Assembly: GCA_017432075.1 (NCBI GenBank)
Contig: JAFRJV010000142.1
Coordinates: 1 to 32,624, forward strand
DNA from: Mogibacterium sp.
GTDB taxonomy: Bacteria > Bacillota > Clostridia > Peptostreptococcales > Anaerovoracaceae
Reading direction: 5' to 3'
DNA length: 32,624 bases
Below are positions 25,623 to 32,624 of this stretch, piece by piece. The translations under genes and the position numbers were made by a program. Numbering within the stretch: position 1 is the first letter of the stretch; each line of letters opens with the position of its first letter. The notes under the pieces are model-generated. The model ran no database searches. It was not told the DNA's origin and saw only the letters and a list, made by a program, of their open reading frames with translations.

Positions 25623-26435
25623 CTATTCCTTCTCGACTTCTCCGGTAGGTGTTACGTATTCTGAATTTAACCATCCGTACTGGCCGTCATAGTTTACATA
25701 TATCCAGCCGTTATCCCATCCTTCTTCAACTACTTCTGTTTTATGAGGAACAACCATAAGAATATTGTAATCCGTACCCGGGCCGCAGCGCAGGTTAAGA
25801 CCGTCTTCTGAATTCACCGTAGCATGATAGCCGGTTCCGATATGTCTGGACGGTTCTACAAGCCTGCCCTTATCTTCTTCAGACTCGGGCTTTGTTTCCG
25901 TCAGCTTTATCTCTTCATTGTTTCCGGTCAGCAAATCAGCAGAGCACCATCCTGAAAGCCCGTCAACTGTAGTATAAGCCCAGCCGTCTTCGACCTTGTC
26001 GACCTGTATCTCGCGGCCGTAGTTAAGATGATGGATCGCCTTGCTGCCTGTTCCGGGTTCTTCCCACAAAAGCAGACCGTCTTCCGTTGATACATACATA
26101 TTCTTCGGAAACCCGATATTCTCCTCTGCTTCTGAACCGGCACGGTCATCTGCATCAGGCCATGGCTCTTCCCCTAAATAAGGTTTCGCAAAATGCATTA
26201 TGGCTGCGAACGCTCCGACAACGAAGACGATAGCAGCAATGACAGATATAAGAGCCTTTACCAGTCTTTTTCCTTTTGACTCTTCATATTCATATTCAGC
26301 TTCAGGCTTATACTCAAATTTTTCTTTCTCTTTTTCCCTGTCCTCTTCACGCAGATGCGCTTCTATTCTCTTCCCGCAGGAAGGACAAAAGCTCGAACCA
26401 TCCGGTATCTTTTTACCACAGTATCTGCAGGTCAT
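25623..26435 (-). CDS. Zinc-ribbon, membrane, double SH3b protein
   Basis: This 270-residue single-pass membrane protein has a cytoplasmic N-terminal zinc ribbon (Cys3, Cys6, Cys17, Cys20), a charged linker rich in Glu and Lys, and a membrane helix (about 57-80). Two bacterial SH3 domains lie outside. The first (about 113-170) has DGLLLWEEPGTGSK and WAYTTVDGLSGWCS. The second (about 203-262) has DGLNLRCGPGTDY and WIYVNYDGQYGWLNSEYV. SH3b domains often bind peptidoglycan, so it may sense or hold the cell wall. The start at 26435 is used because GGAGG lies 6 bases ahead, and the GTG at 26441 sits too close to it. It is 4 bases before the peptidase lipoprotein gene. Confidence 0.85.
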   Translation of the reverse strand: MTCRYCGKKIPDGSSFCPSCGKRIEAHLREEDREKEKEKFEYKPEAEYEYEESKGKRLVKALISVIAAIVFVVGAFAAIMHFAKPYLGEEPWPDADDRAGSEAEENIGFPKNMYVSTEDGLLLWEEPGTGSKAIHHLNYGREIQVDKVEDGWAYTTVDGLSGWCSADLLTGNNEEIKLTETKPESEEDKGRLVEPSRHIGTGYHATVNSEDGLNLRCGPGTDYNILMVVPHKTEVVEEGWDNGWIYVNYDGQYGWLNSEYVTPTGEVEKE

Positions 26436-26474
26436 TTTCACCCTCCAATTCGCTCAGATTTACAAAACATATAA

Positions 26475-27956
26475 TTAATCCAGTATCGAAAGTACGTTAT
26501 TCAGAAGTTCAGGGGCATCGAGTATCACCAGCGCAAGGTGCTCCCTCACACGTGTGATGCCCGGATAAAATATGTTCGGATACGGATGTCCGGGATCCGG
26601 AACAGGTATCCCTTTGAGGCATCCATTATCGTCATATGAGAATGAGCCATCCATAAGCATTACCACGCTGTTGTATTCCCGTCCGGCTATATGCCGCCCG
26701 AAGGATTCCTCAAGATCCTCAAAATGATCATCAGCATTTCTGTTAGCGTTAATGAACACGTAACCCTTATTGCGGAAATATCTGATTATCTTGCGCGCTT
26801 CATCCCTGTTATTGGCATAGTTGACCGAGACATGTTCAAACTCATAGTTTTTTTCGGTTTTACAGTTCAGATTTTTGAGCTTCAGGATGAATGTCTGTAT
26901 TTCCATGTTCAGCCTCATTCTCTCCGAAAGCTCATATTCGCCGGTCAGACCAAGTGCCTGTATCCTTCCTTCTATATCGTTTCCGCGCTCCGGATCAGTC
27001 AGGATAGCAGACGGGTCTGTGGAAAAAATGCAGACCTGCTCATAAGTCTCGGCAGTTTTTACGATTATGCTGAATGATGCCGGATCGACGCGCAGAGCTT
27101 CATCCACCAGTATAAAATCATATCCGCTGATCAGATCAGGTGCAGTGATATCCGATACCGAAATAAAATCCAGGTTATCTATCGCTTCGCTTATATACAG
27201 CAGCCCGCCTGACGGTTCTTCTCCGCATGTGATCAGCGTTCTGCCGCAGCCCGACAGATGCTTTGCAAGATCATATAAAAGCAGGGTCTTGCCCGTACAT
27301 GGATTCCCGTAAATATGGAAGAACGCACAGTAGGGCGTGTTTGCTATATCCCTGAGCAGTTCAGACTTTACATAGTCCTGTGCAGGAGACAGGAAATACT
27401 GTCCCTGCAGGAACCGTTCCGGATTCTCTTCGGGAGATATCAGATACTCTGACCTGCGGAACAGTTTAGCGATATTTCCGTGGTATGCTGCCCGGCACTT
27501 TCTGACAGCTCTTGCTATATCCGCGGCATCTGCCGATTCCAGTTCGTCGTCGTCAGAGAGCCTGTAGCATTTAAGCGTATCTGTAACAACAGTGAACAGC
27601 ATGAGTTCTCTTCCGAGGAGAGTGAGATAATGGCGGTTTTTCCTTAACTGTGCGAGGATCTGCTCTTCACCCACATCCTGTGATTTCAGCTCGATATTAA
27701 GGCAGTATTTCCCGGTGACCTTGAGCAGGTCAAACTCCTTGCCTATAAGAGGGATCACGAACCCGAAATAGAACCCGTCTGTATCCTTCACAGTTATTCC
27801 GTGTCCGGCAAGTGCATCTGTAAGTATGCGAAGAGAGTCGATCTCATGGATGCGGATCCTGTGATTGTCATGATCACTGGCCTCATGTTTCTCCATGATA
27901 TTGAACAGTCTCTCGTCACGTATTCTGGATACACGGAAAATATTAACAGGTTTCAT
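26475..27956 (-). CDS. ATPase with helicase-like motifs and an N-terminal nuclease-like domain
   Basis: This 493-residue protein resembles the DUF2075 (Schlafen group 3-like) helicase group. Walker A is GNPCTGKT (217-224), Walker B is FILVDEALRV (Asp285, Glu286), and a later FSTDPSAIL could be motif III. HIAGREYNSVVMLMDGSF and GITRVREHLALVILD resemble the last helicase motifs. In the N-terminal part Asp76 (KEFDLL) and Glu89-Leu-Lys91 (NIELKS) fit a PD-(D/E)xK nuclease core. It may therefore cut and unwind nucleic acid, as in some defence proteins, but both the activity and the role are inferred. It begins only 6 bases after guaA with no clear ribosome site, so translation is probably coupled to guaA. 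This is an unusual place for such a gene. Confidence 0.8.
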   Translation of the reverse strand: MKPVNIFRVSRIRDERLFNIMEKHEASDHDNHRIRIHEIDSLRILTDALAGHGITVKDTDGFYFGFVIPLIGKEFDLLKVTGKYCLNIELKSQDVGEEQILAQLRKNRHYLTLLGRELMLFTVVTDTLKCYRLSDDDELESADAADIARAVRKCRAAYHGNIAKLFRRSEYLISPEENPERFLQGQYFLSPAQDYVKSELLRDIANTPYCAFFHIYGNPCTGKTLLLYDLAKHLSGCGRTLITCGEEPSGGLLYISEAIDNLDFISVSDITAPDLISGYDFILVDEALRVDPASFSIIVKTAETYEQVCIFSTDPSAILTDPERGNDIEGRIQALGLTGEYELSERMRLNMEIQTFILKLKNLNCKTEKNYEFEHVSVNYANNRDEARKIIRYFRNKGYVFINANRNADDHFEDLEESFGRHIAGREYNSVVMLMDGSFSYDDNGCLKGIPVPDPGHPYPNIFYPGITRVREHLALVILDAPELLNNVLSILD

Positions 27957-27962
27957 AAGCGT

Positions 27963-29507
27963 CTACTCAAGTTCCACAGTCCCCGGCGGTTTGCTTGTCA
28001 GGTCGTAGAACACTCTGTTTACATGATCTACCTCATTGACGATCCTTGTCATCACTCTCTGCAGGACAACCCATGGGATCTCAGCAGCTGTTGCAGTCAT
28101 GAAGTCCGATGTTATAACAGCTCTCAGAGCTATGGCATGATCATAAGTCCTGAAGTCACCCATGACTCCCACTGTCTGCATATTAGTAAGAGCTGCATAG
28201 TACTGGCTGATCTCACCTGCGAGGCCGGCCTTGTCTATCTCTTCTCTGTAGATCGCATCCGCTTCCTGCACGATGCGCACCTTCTCAGCTGTTACATCTC
28301 CTATGATCCTTACACCGAGTCCCGGTCCCGGGAAAGGCTGCCTGCTGACAAGATATTCCGGCAGTCCGAGCTCGCGTCCGAGCTGCCTTACTTCATCCTT
28401 GAACAGCATCCTCAGCGGCTCGATTATCTCCTTGAAGTCAACATAGTCCGGAAGTCCTCCCACATTGTGGTGCGATTTGATGACTGCAGACTTTCCAAGC
28501 CCGCTTTCGATAATATCCGGATAGATGGTTCCCTGTGCCAGGAAGTCGACAGCACCGATCTTCTTTGACTCCTCTTCGAATACCCTAATAAACTCCTCGC
28601 CTATGATCTTGCGCTTTCTCTCAGGTTCGGTCACGCCTGCAAGTCTGGCATAGAACCTCTCAGCCGCGTCTACTCTTACAAAGTTCAGGTCGAACTGCCC
28701 TTCTTTTCCGAATATGGAGGATACCTCATCAGCCTCGTTCTTTCTCATCAGGCCGTGGTCAACGAATACACAGGTAAGCTGCGGACCGATCGCTTTAGCA
28801 AGCAAAGCGGCTACGACCGATGAATCAACACCGCCTGACAGCGCGAGCAGGACTTTGCCGTCTCCGACTTTTTCCCTGACCGCGGCTATCTGTGTTTCAG
28901 CAAATGAATCCATCTGCCAGTCCTGATCACACCCGCACACATCAAGCACGAAGTCTCTGATGAACTCTGCGCCATGCTGCGTATGATTGACCTCAGGGTG
29001 GAACTGCACAGCATAGAATCCTCTGGAACGGTCTTCCATCGCAGCAACCGGGCAATCGTCCGTATGAGCTGTGATAATGAAACCTTCCGGCGGCTCGCTT
29101 ATGTAATCGGTGTGGCTCATCCAGCATACGTTGACATCGTCAGCTGTTCTGAGTATCCCATCCTTGCCGTCAACCGCAACTTCTGTACGCCCGTATTCGC
29201 TGGTAGGTGCAGACTCTATTTTCCCTCCGAGTCTGTATGCCATGAGCTGTGCTCCATAGCAGATACCGAGAATCGGAATGCCCAGTCCGAAAATTCCGTC
29301 ATTTATCGATGGTGCATTCTCGCCATATGCGCTCTGCGGCCCGCCGGTGAAAATGATACCCTTAGGGTCGAACCCGCGTATGCAATCCGGATCAACGGAT
29401 TCGTAACCCTTGATTTCTGAATAAACACCGCATTCCCTTACCCGCCTGGCGATCAGCTGATTGTACTGTCCGCCGAAATCTACTATAAGGATCCTGTTCT
29501 CTGCCAT
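27963..29507 (-). CDS. guaA: GMP synthase (glutamine-hydrolysing)
   Basis: This 514-residue enzyme makes GMP from XMP using glutamine and ATP, the last step of guanine nucleotide synthesis. The glutaminase half shows the nucleophile Cys83 in GICYGAQL, with His170 and Glu172 in [10 protein letters not shown]. The ATP-pyrophosphatase half has the SGGVDSS loop (224-230), [14 protein letters not shown], and the dimer domain ending in [11 protein letters not shown]. All parts look complete. The ATG at 29507 has GGGAGG 8 bases ahead. The upstream in-frame TTG is inside that site. The gene lies 14 bases after metY, so the two are likely on one transcript. Confidence 0.98.
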   Translation of the reverse strand: MAENRILIVDFGGQYNQLIARRVRECGVYSEIKGYESVDPDCIRGFDPKGIIFTGGPQSAYGENAPSINDGIFGLGIPILGICYGAQLMAYRLGGKIESAPTSEYGRTEVAVDGKDGILRTADDVNVCWMSHTDYISEPPEGFIITAHTDDCPVAAMEDRSRGFYAVQFHPEVNHTQHGAEFIRDFVLDVCGCDQDWQMDSFAETQIAAVREKVGDGKVLLALSGGVDSSVVAALLAKAIGPQLTCVFVDHGLMRKNEADEVSSIFGKEGQFDLNFVRVDAAERFYARLAGVTEPERKRKIIGEEFIRVFEEESKKIGAVDFLAQGTIYPDIIESGLGKSAVIKSHHNVGGLPDYVDFKEIIEPLRMLFKDEVRQLGRELGLPEYLVSRQPFPGPGLGVRIIGDVTAEKVRIVQEADAIYREEIDKAGLAGEISQYYAALTNMQTVGVMGDFRTYDHAIALRAVITSDFMTATAAEIPWVVLQRVMTRIVNEVDHVNRVFYDLTSKPPGTVELE

Positions 29508-29521
29508 AGAATTCCTCCCGG

Positions 29522-30799
29522 TCAATCTTCAAGCGCCTGTCTGATATCTTCGATCAGGTCTTCTTTATCTTCGAGCCCGCAGGACATTCTTACAAGTCCT
29601 GCAGGAATGCCTGCAGCCTGAAGCTGCTCATCTGTCATCTGGCGGTGCGTTGACGTAGCCGGATTCAGGCAGCATGTCCTTGCATCAGCAACATGGGTCT
29701 CGATCGCAGCGAGTCTGAGACGTCCCATGAACTTCTCTGCAGCCTGTTTGTTTTCAAGTTCAAACGACACGACTCCGCAGCCGCCGTCAGGCATATATTT
29801 CTGTGCGATCTCATAATACGGATCATCCGGCAGTCCGGAATAGCTTACCTTCCTGACCTTAGGATGCTTCGCCAGAAACTCGGCAACGGCCTGCCCGTTC
29901 TCTACATGCTTTGGCATACGTACATGCAGTGACTCGAGACCCAGATTGAGCAGAAATGCATTCTGAGGTGACTGGATGCTTCCGAAATCTCTCATAAGCT
30001 GTGAAGTCGCCTTTGTTATAAAAGCTCCTTCATTTCCGAATTTCTCTGCGTAAATGATCCCGTGATAGGATTCGTCCGGTGTCGTGAGGCCGGGGAACTT
30101 GTCCTTATGAGCCATCCAGTCGAACTTGCCTGAATCGATAATGGCTCCGCCGACTGCGGCACCATGTCCGTCAAGGTACTTGGTAGTTGAATGTGTAACG
30201 ATATCTGCTCCCCATTCTATAGGCCTGCAGTTGACAGGAGTCGGGAAGGTGTTGTCTACAATAAGAGGCACACCGTGCTCATGCGCAGCCTTTGCAAACA
30301 TCTCGATGTCAAGGACAGTCAGTGCAGGGTTAGCTATGGTCTCACCGAAAACTGCCTTTGTATTATCCCTGAACGCCGCGTTCAGTTCTTCTTCTGTACA
30401 GTCCGGAGAAACGAAAGTTGCACTGATGCCCATCTTGGCCATTGTCACCGAGATCAGGTTGAACGTCCCCCCGTAGATCGATGCAGATGAGACGATGTGA
30501 TCCCCTGATTCACAGATATTAAACAAGGAAAAGAAATTAGCCGCCTGACCGGATGATGTAAGCATCGCTGCTGTTCCGCCCTCAAGAACTGCGAGCTTGG
30601 CTGCGACCATGTCGTTGGTCGGATTCTGAAGTCTGGTGTAAAAATAACCTGATGCCTCCAGATCAAAAAGCTTGCCCATATCTTCACTGGTATCATACTT
30701 GAAAGTCGTTGACTGTATGATCGGGATCTGTCTTGGTTCTCCATTACCAGGTGTATATCCTGCCTGAACACATTTTGTGCCGAGTTCGTAATCTTTCAT
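29522..30799 (-). CDS. metY: O-acetylhomoserine sulfhydrylase
   Basis: This 425-residue cytosolic PLP enzyme converts O-acetylhomoserine and sulfide into homocysteine in methionine synthesis. Its Cys/Met-metabolism family features include [38 protein letters not shown] and the PLP-lysine Lys207 in [12 protein letters not shown]. The length and the [18 protein letters not shown] end fit MetY rather than the shorter MetB/MetC. GGGAGG lies 11 bases before the ATG. It is divergent from metA, which makes the O-acetylhomoserine substrate, so the two form one pathway pair. A promoter and a 7-bp inverted repeat lie between them. Confidence 0.96.
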   Translation of the reverse strand: MKDYELGTKCVQAGYTPGNGEPRQIPIIQSTTFKYDTSEDMGKLFDLEASGYFYTRLQNPTNDMVAAKLAVLEGGTAAMLTSSGQAANFFSLFNICESGDHIVSSASIYGGTFNLISVTMAKMGISATFVSPDCTEEELNAAFRDNTKAVFGETIANPALTVLDIEMFAKAAHEHGVPLIVDNTFPTPVNCRPIEWGADIVTHSTTKYLDGHGAAVGGAIIDSGKFDWMAHKDKFPGLTTPDESYHGIIYAEKFGNEGAFITKATSQLMRDFGSIQSPQNAFLLNLGLESLHVRMPKHVENGQAVAEFLAKHPKVRKVSYSGLPDDPYYEIAQKYMPDGGCGVVSFELENKQAAEKFMGRLRLAAIETHVADARTCCLNPATSTHRQMTDEQLQAAGIPAGLVRMSCGLEDKEDLIEDIRQALED

Positions 30800-30836
30800 G
30801 TTCTCTTATACCTCCCTTTTCTTTCTCATGATAAAA

Positions 30837-30865
30837 ATCATACTTAATTAGCGAAACTCATGCAA
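30837..30865 (-). promoter_or_regulatory. Promoter for metY
   Basis: Minus-strand TTGCAT (30865-30860) and TATGAT (30842-30837) are separated by 17 bases, and lie about 40-65 bases before the metY ATG. This is a good match to a housekeeping sigma factor site. Confidence 0.65.
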
Positions 30866-30887
30866 GAGAACTGACTCCGTTTTCGCT
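30850..30887. promoter_or_regulatory. Inverted repeat between metY and metA
   Basis: AGCGAAA (30850-30856) and TTTCGCT (30881-30887) pair perfectly across 24 bases. One arm lies in the metY promoter spacer, so a shared regulator of the divergent pair could bind here. I saw no S-box or T-box leader in this 174-base gap. Confidence 0.35.
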
Positions 30888-30898
30888 GCAAATACCAT

Positions 30899-30928
30899 TT
30901 GACAGCATGTGAAACGGCATAATATCAT
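30899..30928 (+). promoter_or_regulatory. Promoter for metA
   Basis: TTGACA (30899-30904) is followed by TAATAT (spacer 15) or TATCAT (spacer 18), ending at 30928, 46 bases before the metA start. The exact -10 cannot be chosen by eye. Confidence 0.55.
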
Positions 30929-30973
30929 TGTTTTCAGCAACATTTCCCGCATTGAATGGGACAGGAGAAGCCA

Positions 30974-31930
30974 ATGCCGATAAAAATACAGAACGATCTT
31001 CCGGTCAAGAAGATTCTGGAAGATGAAAACATATTCGTAATGGATGAGAGCCGTGCGGTCTCTCAGGATATCAGACCGCTGGAGATCGCCATACTCAATC
31101 TGATGCCGCTGAAGGAAGATACCGAGCTTGATATACTGAGAGTTCTTTCAAATTTTCCCATACAGCTGGAGATCACATTCCTTACTACAGCAACTCACCG
31201 CGGGACTCATGTGGACAGATCCCATCTCAACAAGTTTTACCAGACATTCAAGGATGTCAGGTACAAACGCTTTGACGGACTTATCATCACAGGCGCGCCG
31301 GTGGAACAGCTGGAATTTGAGGAAGTAAACTACTGGGACGAGCTTTGCCAGATCTTCGAGTGGTCTAAGACCCACGTTTATTCCACATTCCACATTTGCT
31401 GGGGTGCCCAGGCAGCGCTGTACTATCACTACGGGATACAGAAGCGGATGCTGCCTGAAAAGCTGAGCGGCGTATATCTGCACCGTGTCATTCACAGAAA
31501 GAAAATACTTATGCGGGGGATGGACGACGAATTCTATGTTCCTCAATCCAGGTATACAGGACTTGACGAAGAGAAAGTCAGAAGCAACCCGGAACTCTAT
31601 GTGGTTGCGGAAAGTCCCGAGGCCGGAAGTTATCTGATCCTTGCAAACTCTTCAAGGCAGGTATTCGTTACAGGGCACTCGGAATATGACAGGTATGATC
31701 TTGATAAAGAATATAAAAGGGATCTCGCAAAAGGCCTGAACCCGAAAATACCGGTGAATTACTATCCGGACGATGATCCGACCCGGGAGCCGGTCCTCTC
31801 GTGGCGTTCAAGCTCAAACTGCACCTATACCAACTGGCTCAACCTCGTATATCAGGATACGCCATATGACCTCAGCGAGCTCAGGCCGGTCGAAGAAGAC
31901 AGTTACCTAATAAAGAACACACTGGAATGA
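30974..31930 (+). CDS. metA: Homoserine O-acetyltransferase (MetA type)
   Basis: This 318-residue enzyme activates homoserine for methionine synthesis. The catalytic Cys142 (STFHICWGAQ), His235 and Glu237 (GHSEYDR) fall at the positions known from the family. The choice of acyl donor is marked by residue 111, which is Glu here (TGAPVEQLEF). Published work on Bacillus MetA links Glu111 to acetyl-CoA and Gly111 to succinyl-CoA. Acetyl use agrees with the divergent metY next door. The ATG at 30974 has AGGAG 6 bases upstream; the ATG at 30956 has no such site. A strong terminator follows. This is the only confident plus-strand gene. Confidence 0.96.
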   Translation: MPIKIQNDLPVKKILEDENIFVMDESRAVSQDIRPLEIAILNLMPLKEDTELDILRVLSNFPIQLEITFLTTATHRGTHVDRSHLNKFYQTFKDVRYKRFDGLIITGAPVEQLEFEEVNYWDELCQIFEWSKTHVYSTFHICWGAQAALYYHYGIQKRMLPEKLSGVYLHRVIHRKKILMRGMDDEFYVPQSRYTGLDEEKVRSNPELYVVAESPEAGSYLILANSSRQVFVTGHSEYDRYDLDKEYKRDLAKGLNPKIPVNYYPDDDPTREPVLSWRSSSNCTYTNWLNLVYQDTPYDLSELRPVEEDSYLIKNTLE

Positions 31931-31951
31931 TCCGGATAAACACAAATAGAA

Positions 31952-31990
31952 AGAGAGACAGGGAATCATCCCCTGTCTCTTTAGTTTTTG
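31952..31990 (+). terminator. Terminator after metA
   Basis: AGAGACAGGG (31954-31963) pairs with CCCTGTCTCT (31971-31980) over a 7-base loop, followed by TTAGTTTTT. It ends the metA transcript 20 bases after its stop. Confidence 0.9.
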
Positions 31991-32303
31991 ATGAATACTT
32001 TTGTTGCTGATCAAATAGTATAGTTGTGAAAACCATAACATGCGAAGAATTTTTTATTATAATAACCATATTCACAAAACCGGTTAACAAACAATTTGGT
32101 TATATCTACAAAGCTTTTTGGGATTATCGCATATTTTTCTACTCATATACAATCTCAATTGTGGGGGAGAGCACACCCTTCCACTCCCTTACAGACAGGC
32201 TGACCATTCCCTCTCTCTCATATACGGGGGCGGTTCTTACGCATCGCTCACGTAATAAGTGTAGTCACCAATGACTCGGTGGGTTTTGGGCATTATTTGC
32301 CAC

Positions 32304-32347
32304 CGGATGCGTCTCTATGGTCTGCCTCACATAACCGGACGCATCCG
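32304..32347. repeat. Perfect 10-bp inverted repeat, 24-base loop
   Basis: CGGATGCGTC (32304-32313) and GACGCATCCG (32338-32347) form a stem. Inside the loop TATG and CATA can extend it beyond a small internal bulge. Such a GC-rich stem in a gene-free stretch suggests RNA structure or a protein binding site. Confidence 0.75.
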
Positions 32348-32355
32348 ACAATAAT

Positions 32356-32448
32356 CGGACCGGGCAGCGTACTTTCAACTATAGTTCGCTGTATTTCTAT
32401 AGTTCGCTGTACTCCGGGGGAGATTGGTCCACATTGCTGCCCGGTCCG
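32356..32448. repeat. Perfect 13-bp inverted repeat enclosing a doubled motif
   Basis: CGGACCGGGCAGC (32356-32368) pairs with GCTGCCCGGTCCG (32436-32448). The 67-base interior carries the two 15-base copies. This is a very stable outer stem for an RNA, or terminal repeats of a tiny element. Confidence 0.8.
32379..32411. repeat. Two copies of a 15-base motif, period 18
   Basis: CTATAGTTCGCTGTA occurs at 32379-32393 and again at 32397-32411, separated by TTT, with no mismatch. The first copy lies in a 10-base palindrome (AACTATAGTT). They sit in the middle of the 13-bp stem, in the place of a loop. Confidence 0.9.
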
Positions 32449-32551
32449 GTAGAATATCCTGCAACTGATTATATAAAAAAGAAGGGGCTGTCGCATTTGA
32501 AAAATGAACCGCTACCCGTCAAGAGGACAGTGAAAAATCAAAAGATTTTGG

Positions 32552-32585
32552 CAACCAGTAACAGAAATGTTGCTGGTTGTTTTTT
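32552..32585 (+). terminator. Strong plus-strand terminator with no gene upstream
   Basis: CAACCAGTAACA (32552-32563) pairs with TGTTGCTGGTTG (32568-32579), with one G-U pair, over a GAAA loop, followed by six T. Since metA already has its own terminator, this one implies a separate plus-strand transcript that starts in the gene-free region. Confidence 0.85.
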
Positions 32586-32624
32586 GTGGAAAGCAGACAC
32601 TGTTTCACAGAGTCTGCAATGAAA

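Larger units (their letters stand above)
31991..32624. other. Gene-free region with chained hairpins, possible structured RNA or mobile-element remnant
   Basis: No open frame here looks like a protein. The left part (about 31991-32150) is AT-rich. From about 32230 to 32450 there is a run of stem-loops: TTACG/CGTAA (32237-32255), AGTCA/TGACT (32263-32276), GGCA/TGCC (32289-32301), a 10-bp stem (32304-32347) and a 13-bp stem (32356-32448) enclosing two copies of a 15-base motif. A hairpin-plus-T-run terminator on the plus strand closes it. One reading is a noncoding RNA of 300 bases or more transcribed rightward from the AT-rich part. Another is a decayed insertion element, since GGGGCTGTCGCA (about 32485) resembles ends of some IS1182-like elements. 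Confidence 0.55.

Noticed and set aside
30800-30955. SAM or T-box riboswitch controlling metY or metA
   Set aside because: The gap is short, and no S-box core, T-box sequence or leader terminator was seen, only promoters and one inverted repeat.
32379-32411. CRISPR array
   Set aside because: Only two copies of 15 bases with a 3-base spacer and no cas genes; this is a local duplication.
32293-32622. Small open frames in the right-end region on either strand
   Set aside because: Short, overlapping the inverted repeats, without ribosome sites or recognisable protein features.

Overview
The window looks like chromosomal DNA of a low-to-mid GC Firmicute, most likely Clostridia and possibly Lachnospiraceae-like. 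The evidence is strong AGGAGG-type ribosome binding sites, occasional TTG and GTG starts, a Bacillus-type MetA (acetyl-CoA type) paired with MetY, a cysteine glutathione peroxidase under an OhrR-type regulator, and many lipoproteins and hybrid kinases. No rRNA, tRNA or phage genes were seen. Almost every gene is on the minus strand, so the layout is described from right to left.

Right end (about 30.8-32.6 kb): metA (plus) and metY (minus) are divergent and make methionine precursors by the acetyl route. Beyond metA and its terminator are about 630 bases without a convincing gene. That stretch holds a chain of hairpins (10-bp and 13-bp inverted repeats), a doubled 15-base motif and a strong plus-strand terminator. 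It could be a structured RNA or a degraded small mobile element.

22.1-30.8 kb (minus): metY, guaA, a nuclease-helicase-like ATPase, then a run of envelope proteins: a zinc-ribbon/SH3b membrane protein, a P1-family peptidase lipoprotein broken at an 8-G tract, a secreted propeller-like protein and a membrane-anchored beta-sandwich protein. A textbook terminator with a UUCG loop closes the run.

19.1-22.0 kb (minus): a compact oxidative stress module of OhrR/MarR, glutathione peroxidase, an Mn-type CDF efflux transporter, and a regulator joining an XRE DNA-binding domain to a complete desulfoferrodoxin-like iron domain.

15.9-19.0 kb (minus): a GH13 alpha-glucan enzyme followed by glycogen synthase (glgA), ending in a terminator.

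1-15.75 kb (minus): twelve co-directional genes with gaps of 1-46 bases. They run from a transglutaminase-like lipoprotein through PilC, four small pilin-like membrane proteins, PilT, a SARP/BTAD regulator with a degenerate GGDEF tail, an HPt protein, a cytosolic hybrid histidine kinase, a REC-GGDEF-EAL-TM-GGDEF fusion protein, and a membrane hybrid kinase cut by the window edge. The simplest reading is a surface or pilus-like machine built together with its own phosphorelay and cyclic-di-GMP control. No extension ATPase (PilB), prepilin peptidase or canonical prepilin is present in the window. This cluster, the XRE-desulfoferrodoxin fusion and the structured right-end region are the most interesting parts.
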